Below are positions 57,101 to 64,000 of a stretch of DNA of 64,000 nucleotides, one piece after another (the first letter of the stretch is position 1; each line of letters opens with the position of its first letter). The position numbers and the translations under genes were made by a program. This DNA comes from Torymus aiolomorphi (taxonomy: Eukaryota; Arthropoda; Insecta; Hymenoptera; Torymidae). The notes beneath the pieces were generated by a model. It was not told the DNA's origin and ran no database searches. It saw only the letters and a program-made list of their open reading frames with translations. The DNA lies in contig CM070876.1 in assembly GCA_036365515.1 (NCBI GenBank), positions 108,651,310 through 108,715,309 on the forward strand. Reading direction: 5' to 3'.

Positions 57101-58570
57101 TGCGATTCCTAAAAATTTGATCACGGAAATTTCTTCGAGAGCTAACGAAATACTTATAAAAAAATTGCCGAGACCAAAATCGATCCGGAATCCTTCCTTC
57201 AGGGGGATGCAAGTGGGGCAAAACGGATAAAAACCCCTGAAAAATAACTTTAAAAAATTCTGTCTCTGGCGACTATGCGATTCCTAAAAATTTGATCACG
57301 GGAATTTCTTCGAGAGCTAACGAAATACTTATAAAAAAATTGCCGAGACCAAATTCGATCCGGAACCCTTCCATCAGGGGGATGCAAGCGGGGCAAAACG
57401 GCTAAAAACACATGAGAAAAATACATTTAAAAAATTCTGTCTCTAGCGACTATGCGATTCCTAAAAATTTGATCACGGGAATTTCTTCCAGAGCTTATCA
57501 AATACTTATAAAAAAATTGCCGAGACCAAAATCGATCCGGAACCCTTCCATCAGGAGGATGCAAGCGGGGCAAAACGGCTAAAAACACATGAGAAAAATA
57601 CATTTAAAAAATTCTGTCTCTAGCGACTATGCGATTCCTAAAAATTTGATCACGGTAATTTCTTCTAGAGCTAACGAAATACTTATAAAAAAGTTGCCGA
57701 GACCAAAATCGATCCGGAACCCTTCCTTCAGGGGGATGCAAGTGGGGCAAAACGGCTAAAAACACATGAAAAATAACTTTCAAAAATTCTGTCTCTAGCG
57801 ACTATGCGATTCCTAAAAATTTGATAACGGTAATTTCTTCTAGAGCTAACGAAATACTTATAAAAAAGTTGCCGAGACCAAAATCGATCCGGAACCCTTC
57901 CTTCAGGGGGATGCAAGTGGGGCAAAACGGCTAAAAAGACATGAAAAATACATTTAAAAAATTCTGTCCCTGGCGACTATGCGATTCCTAAAAATTTGAT
58001 CACGGAAATTTCTTCGAGAGCTAACGAAATACTTATAAAAAAATTGCCGAGACCAAAATCGATCCGGAATCCTTCCTTCAGGGGGATGCAAGTGGGGCAA
58101 AACGGATAAAAACCCCTGAAAAATAACTTTAAAAAATTCTGTCTCTGGCGACTATGCGATTCTTAAAAATTTGATCACGGGAATTTCTTCGAGAGCTAAC
58201 GAAATACTTATAAAAAAGTTGCCGAGACCAAAATCGATCCGGAACCCTTCCTTCAGGGGGATGCAAGTGGGGCAAAACGGCTAAAAACACATGAAAAATA
58301 ACTTTCAAAAATTCTGTCTCTAGCGACTATGCGATTCCTAAAAATTTGATAACGGTAATTTCTTCTAGAGCTAACGAAATACTTATAAAAAAATTGCCGA
58401 GACCAAAATCGATCCGGAACCCTTCCTTCAGGGGGATGCAAGTGGGGCAAAACGGCTATAAACACGTGAAAAATACCTTAAAAAAATTCTATCTCTAGCG
58501 ACTATGCGATTCCTAAAAATTTGATCACGGTAATTTCTTCAAGAGCTTACCAAATACTCATAAAAAAATT
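51167..58570 (+). repeat. ~175-bp satellite array, about 42 units
   Basis: Unit landmarks: 'aatttcttc(a/g/t)agagct', 'aaatact(c/t)ataaaaaaattg', 'gaccaaaatcgatccgg', 'gggggatgcaag', 'ggcaaaacggctaaaa', 'gcgactatgcgattcctaaaaattt'. The spacing of 'aatttcttc' near 51336, 51510, 51687, 51862 and 52037 gives 174-177. Variants assort into longer repeats (see findings). Open minus-strand frames (ending ...SRFAPLASP) recur because some neighbouring unit lengths are compatible with the frame; they are not genes. Confidence 0.97.
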
Positions 58571-61080
58571 GGGCGGGAATGTGGCACTTTCGGCCACTCG
58601 CTTTAAAACAATAACTAATCTTAATGTTATTTGTAAAACACGTTAATCACAAAAGTAAATCTTATTTTTAAGATAGAATGAAATGAACTGAAGCTATGGC
58701 AGTTTCATATTTAATACAGTTGTAATACTTTACAAATACATTGTTAATTAAAATAAAGTTATAATGGCTAAAATCAAATACCAGATTACTTAATATCTAG
58801 TAAATATCTATACTAGTAAAAATCTTTAAATTCATTATTTTTAAATAACGTTTAATGATGATTCGTTAAGATTTCTATTATTAAAAATGACAAACAACAG
58901 CGGCACAAGTCTGTCATGAAAGTAAGCGGGGTTACGCGACATAAAAAGAGAGATGTTAAATGAAAGTTTAAAAATTGAGAATATTAAATACTGATATTTT
59001 ATAACCATCAGAAGAATAAAGCAGTCAGACGGACAAAGAACTAAAATGATGAAAACGCCATTCTCTTTAAATAACTGAATATGACTGAGAAATACAAGAA
59101 TAAATATTTTAAAATAGTTTAAACCTTATTGAAGTAGATACCAGCAGCTTCAAAAAAAAATTTAACATTTATCATTATTTTAATGTAAATAATAGTGAAA
59201 GTAAGCTTCTTCTAACACAGTACAAGTTTAACACAAATGTACTAAGTTCTTGATGAATATACTTAAAAAATATAATAATTTATTCATTAAAAAGAATAAT
59301 AGTCTCTAATTTAGATTCAGATATCATACCGGAAAAGGAAGAAAAAACAAAAAGAAACTTCATTAACGTACAGGTAAGATTACAATACTATTTTAATATT
59401 TAAAATACAAAAAGTATATAAAACATATTAATTAAACTTATGAGCAATAAACCAGTTAAACATCTGCACAACCTGCCCCAAAAAAGATTTTCTATAAAAA
59501 CATCTTGTATGTAATCTGGTAAGTTCATTTTATGCTACCATTAAAATCTAAAATAAAGCGAAGATGTAAAGCTATTTTTGTACCGAAAGCACGATTTTCG
59601 CATTTTTTTTGAACCTATTAATAGAGCCAAAAGCGACCGCTTGTCGACCAGCGGGCGGTAAAAATTGAAAAGCGCTCGCTGTTCGCCGTAGAGGGTAAAA
59701 ATCGAAAAGCGCCCGCTGTCGTTTTCGAATGGAGTTTTCAAGATTGTTTAAGAAAATCATCGATATTTTAAAAAACACAAAAATCTATACTTGCGGTAAA
59801 AAAATATGGTGTGCACCAAGGGCTAAGTGGGTTTTTTGACCTCGCGTGGTTGCAGTACTCGTCTTCGGTTCGCAAACGCACTTGCCTTCGGCTCGTGCTA
59901 GCTCACCTTCGACTCGTACTGCAACCCTACATTCGGTCTAAAAGACCCACCTCCATGTTACTGCCATCGCTTGGATCGTAGAAAAACGACCATAGGCGTC
60001 GTCGTTTGTAGGTGTTACGTTGTGACGCTTTCAATCCCCAAATGAGGGATTAAACACAAAAACTTTCGACCGAATATACAATGTACAATTCCATACGGGA
60101 GCCATAAGGGCAACTGACATGGTGAAAGGGCTGAAGACTCCCCGGGGGTCAATGGCATACTTTTCTCTCTTAGTACCATATAATATAGAAATCCAGAATG
60201 GATAGAGACCCACAATGAAACTATGACGAACTATAGTGGTTTTAACGACCTTCTTAGACAGTTTTGTCCATCACCAGGCTGCGGCCTACGTTGCAGACTA
60301 ATATGGATTACAGGACTGATTTTCAAGGTTAAACTGAAGATACATCCAGTCTCATTTATGTACACCGCAGGCCATGAGAATAGCAGCAATAAATAATTTA
60401 AAAAAAATATTGCACAAATAGTGAAAAGTATTATGGATTTGCGCGCGCGCATATACACACACATACACACACACACACATACATATATACTCCGCATACT
60501 CCATTTTGGCGCCATCAGTCCCTATATGCATAGCCTCTATACTGTTATCTAGATATTGTCTGCCTGCCCCCACCCGCATTATTCTACAAAATTTTTCATA
60601 TATTACGTAGGGAGTTTGAAGAAGTGAAAAGGATCAAATTTATACAAAAATATAAATATTTCTTTCACATATGTAAATTTGGCTGCCGCAACACAATTTT
60701 TATTAAATTCATAAAATCTCGAGATTTCTAAAATGGGGAGGGGGGGTTAAGAATCACAATGGTCAAAAATTCCGATGGCGAAAATACCGATAGGTAATTT
60801 AACGATAGCTAAATCATCGGAATAAGGTTTTAATCGAATAGGAAAAATTCCTACGAGAAAATTACAAATGGGCAAAAGTTCCGAAAATAATTTTGACAAT
60901 GTTCAAAAGTTTCGAAAATAATTTTGACAGTGATTCATAGTAACGAAAATCAAATGTCGGAATAGTCGAATAGTTAAAATAAAACCTATCAACAGTTGTA
61001 TCACAAATGGGTACAAATTCCGTTACAGGACGAAATTCCGAAAACTAATAAAACACTCCTTAAGAGGATGTGCAACCCTA
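58571..61080. other. Segment between inverted satellite arrays; no gene called
   Basis: Mostly AT-rich. Notable pieces: direct repeats of 'cg(a/c)ccagcgggcggtaaaaattgaaaagcg' type (59640-59715), a hairpin at 59826-59952, a CA tract (60455-60480), and twice 'aagtt.cgaaaataattttgaca' (60873 and 60904). Minus-strand frames at 60015-60515 are open but weak. One contains PQPGDGQNC, faintly like a thrombospondin type-1 repeat; this is not enough to call. Confidence 0.5.
59826..59952. repeat. Imperfect hairpin with TTCGG-type loop words
   Basis: 'gtgggttttttgacc...ggttgcagtactcgt' pairs with 'cgtactgcaaccc...ggtctaaaagacccac'. The loop contains 'ttcggttcgc', 'ttcggctcgtgc' and 'ttcgactcgtac'. Confidence 0.75.
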
Positions 61081-61365
61081 AATTCAATATTTTTTTAAAT
61101 CAACATTCAAACATTTATTTGGAAAAAGACGGCTGTAAAGCGCTCCGTACACGCAAACACTATATGCAGATATTTTTCTGGAAAATTCTATTGATATTTG
61201 CGTGAGTTATCCTCGTTTGAAAAGTAGGTCGATTGTAGATTCTTACTTACCGACAGTACGGTTTTTATTTAATTCAATAAATTCTCATCTCTTTTTGGAA
61301 AAAGACGACTGTCAAGCGCTCCGTACACGCAAACACTATATGCAGATTTTTTTCTGGATAATTCA
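61081..61365 (+). repeat. Two-copy repeat of different sequence but satellite-like 176-bp period
   Basis: 'ggaaaaagacg(g/a)ctgt(a/c)aagcgctcc' starts at 61121 and 61297, with about 75 bp of strong similarity. The second copy passes directly into the inverted satellite. Confidence 0.85.
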
Positions 61366-64000
61366 CTTGCATCCCCCTGAAGGAAGGGTTCCGAATCGAT
61401 TTTGGATTCGGCAATTTTTAAATAAGTATTTCGTAAGCTCTCGAAGGAATTACCACTATAACATTTTTAGGAATCGCATAGTCGTTAGAGACAGAATTTT
61501 TGAAAGTTATTTTTCATGTGTTTTTAGCCGTTTTGCCCCACTTGCATCCCCCTGAAGGAAGGGTTCCGGATCGATTTTGGTCTCGGCAATTTTTTTATAA
61601 GTATTTGATAAGCTCTCGAAGAAATTCCCGTGATCAAATTTTTAGGAATCGCATAGTCGCTAGAGACAGAATTTTTTAAATGTATTTTTCTCATGTGTTT
61701 TTAGCCGTTTTGCCCCGCTTGCATCCCACTGATGGAAGGGTTCCGGATCGATTTTGGTCTCGGTAATTTTTTTATAAGTATTTCGTTAGCTCCAGAAGAA
61801 ATTACCGTTATCAAATTTTTAGGAATCGCATAGTCGCTAGAGACAGAATTTTTGAAAGTTATTTTTCATGTGTTTTTAGCCGTTTTGCCCCACTTGCATC
61901 CCCCTGAAGGAAGGGTTCCGGATCGATTTTGGTCTCGGCAATTTTATTTATAAGTATTTCGTTAGCTCTAGAAGAAATTACCGTTATCAAATTTTTAGGA
62001 ATCGCATAGTCGCTAGAGACAGAATTTTTGAAAGTTATTTTTCATGTGTTTTTAGCCGTTTTGCCCCACTTGCATCCCCCTGAAGGAAGGGTTCCGGATC
62101 GATTTTGGTCTCGGCAATTTTTTTATAAGTATTTCGTTAGCTCTCGAAGAAATTCCCGTGATTATATTTTTAGGAATCGCATAGTCGCCAGAGACAGAAT
62201 TATTTAAAGTTATTTTTCATGTGTTTTTAGCCGTTTTGCCCCACTTGCATCCCCCTGAAGGAAGGGTTCCGGATCGATTTTGGTCTCGGCAATTTTTTTA
62301 TAAGTATTTCGTTAGCTCTCGAAGAAATTTCCGTGATTATATTTTTAGGAATCGCATAGTCGCCAGAGACAGAATTTTTTAAAGTTATTTTTCAGGTGTT
62401 TTTAGCCGTTTTGCCCCACTTGCATCCCCCTGAAGGAAGGGTTCCGGATCGATTTTGGTCTCGGCAATTTTTTTATAAGTATTTCGTTAGCTCTAGAAGA
62501 AATTACCGTTATCAAATTTTTAGGAATCGCATAGTCGCTAGAGGCAGAATTCTTTAAAGTTATTTTTCATGTGTTTTTAGCCGTTTTGCCCCACTTGCAT
62601 CCCCCTGAAGGAAGGGTTCCGGATCGATTTGGGTCTCGGCAATTTTTTTATAAGTATTTCGTTAGCTCTAGAAGAAATTACCGTTATCAAATTTTTAGGA
62701 ATCGCATAGTCGCAGGAGACAGAATTTTTTTTAAATGTATTTTTCATGTCTTTTTAGCCGTTTTGCCCCGCTTGCATCCCCCTGATGGAAGGGTTCCGGA
62801 TCGATTTTGGTCTCGACAATTTTTTTATAAGTATCTGATAAGCTCTTGAAGAAATGCCCGTGATAAAATTTTTAGGAATCGCGTAGTCGCTAGAGACAGA
62901 ATTTTTTATATGTATTTTTCATGTCTTTTTAGCCGTTATGCCCCGCTTGCATCCCCCTGAAGGAAGGGTCCCGGATCGATTTTGGTCTCGGCAATTTTTT
63001 TATAAGTATTTCGTTAGCTCTAGAAGAAATTACCGTTATCAAATTTTTAGGAATCGCATAGTCGCTAGAGACAGAATTTTTTTTAAATGTATTTTTCATG
63101 TCTTTTTAGCCGTTTTGCCCCGCTTGCAACCCCCTGATGGAAGGGTTCCGGATCGATTTTGGTCTCGACAATTTTTTTATAAGTATTTGATAAGCTCTCG
63201 AAGAAATTACCGTTATCAAATTTTTAGGAATCGCGTAGTCGCTAGAGACAGAATTTTTTATATGTATTTTTCATGTCTTTTTAGCCGTTATGCCCCGCTT
63301 GCATCCCCCTGAAGGAAGGGTCCGGATCGATTTTGGTCTCGGCAATTTTTTTATAAGTATTTCGTTAGCTCTAGAAGAAATTACCGTTATCAAATTTTTA
63401 GGAATCGCATAGTCGCTAGAGACAGAATTTTTTTTAAATGTATTTTTCATGTCTTTTTAGCCGTTTTGCCCCGCTTGCATCCCCCTGATGGAAGGGTTCC
63501 GGATCGATTTTGGTCTCGGCAATTTTTTTATAAGTATCTCGTTAGCTCTCGAAGAAATTCCCGTGATTAAATTTTTAGGAATCGCATAGTCGCCAGAGAC
63601 AGAATTTTTTAAAGTTATTTTTCAGGTGTTTTTAGCCGTTTTGCCCCACTTGCATCCCCCTGAAGGAAGGGTTCCGGATCGATTTTGGTCTCGGCAATTT
63701 TTTTATAAGTATTTCGTTAGCTCTAGATGAAATTACCGTTATCAAATTTTTATGAATCGCATAGTCGCAGGAGACAGAATTTTTTTTAAATGTATTTTTC
63801 ATGTCTTTTTAGCCGTTTTGCCCCGCTTGCATCCCCCTGATGGAAGGGTTCCGGATCGATTTTGGTCTCGACAATTTTTTTATAAGTATCTGATAAGCTC
63901 TTGAAGAAATTCCCGTGATAAAATTTTTAGGAATCGCGTAGTCGCTAGAGACAGAATTTTTTATATGTATTTTTCATGTCTTTTTAGCCGTTATGCCCCG
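61366..64000 (-). repeat. ~175-bp satellite array in inverted orientation, about 15 units, runs off the window
   Basis: Same unit as 51167-58570 but reverse-complemented ('cttgcatccccctgaaggaagg', 'tggtctcggcaattttttta', 'aaatttttaggaatcgcatagtcgc'). Continues to the last base of the window. Confidence 0.97.

Noticed and set aside
60231..60515. Possible thrombospondin type-1 fragment (PQPGDGQNC)
   Set aside because: Only one short half-motif, no CSVTCG-type core or following cysteines; too weak to call.
51167..64000. Repeated 60-124-aa frames (ending SRFAPLASP) in the satellites
   Set aside because: Same peptide in every unit, interrupted irregularly as the period drifts between 174 and 177; satellite, not genes.

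Overview
This window looks like transposon-dense heterochromatin from an arthropod nuclear genome. An insect is likely and a hymenopteran is possible, but nothing in the sequence fixes the species. The reasons are AT-rich DNA with long CT, CA, GA and TA microsatellites; the element mix (BEL/Pao, Copia, Penelope-like, jockey/CR1-type LINE tails, a DUF4817/DD41D mariner-type transposase, PIF/Harbinger remains); introns with GT-AG ends; and two large inverted arrays of a ~175-bp satellite. No single-copy host gene can be named with confidence. There are no bacterial operons, no CRISPR and no rRNA.

Layout. 1-3.5 kb: unannotated DNA, a hammerhead-like motif (908-947), LINE tails, a 90-bp minisatellite, and a decayed two-unit relative of the main satellite. 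4.17-5.84 kb: an apparently intact four-exon mariner-type transposase (353 aa after splicing). 6.4-8.3 kb: degenerate tandem repeats. 8,328-14,561: a BEL/Pao retrotransposon with 307-bp LTRs and ATATA target duplications. Its reverse transcriptase core and RNase H are missing and it has frameshifts. It sits inside a complex repeat array (about 8.1-19.0 kb) that also holds a 600-bp solo LTR. 20.26-21.9 kb: a 5'-truncated Penelope-like element with a GIY-YIG domain, inverted ends and a 231-bp internal duplication.

23,234-32,974 is a 9.7-kb foldback (giant palindrome) flanked by TA. It interrupts a MADF-domain gene on the minus strand that belongs to a decayed PIF/Harbinger unit (MADF gene plus HARBI1-like transposase, 33.0-34.5 kb). 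The foldback carries two younger foldbacks, one per arm. In its arms is a mirrored two-exon reading frame that is intact in the right arm (81 aa) and frameshifted in the left.

34.9-38.2 kb: repeats, palindromic units, a 213-bp GA tract, and three successive TA-ended units that share a scaffold but use different repeated 'words'. 38,157-49,044: a Copia element, itself a tandem relic. Its protease region is split by a LINE tail and its integrase by a 5,754-bp TIR element with TA duplication. That element contains a ~290-bp satellite and a tRNA-like sequence. 49-51 kb: one exon-like open stretch and a 339-bp hairpin MITE. 51.2-58.6 kb and 61.4-64.0 kb (window end): the ~175-bp satellite in opposite orientations around 2.8 kb of other sequence.

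Most of the information here is about insertion order. Several nested insertions can be dated relative to each other, because removing one element plus one target copy restores a reading frame or the mirrored empty site.
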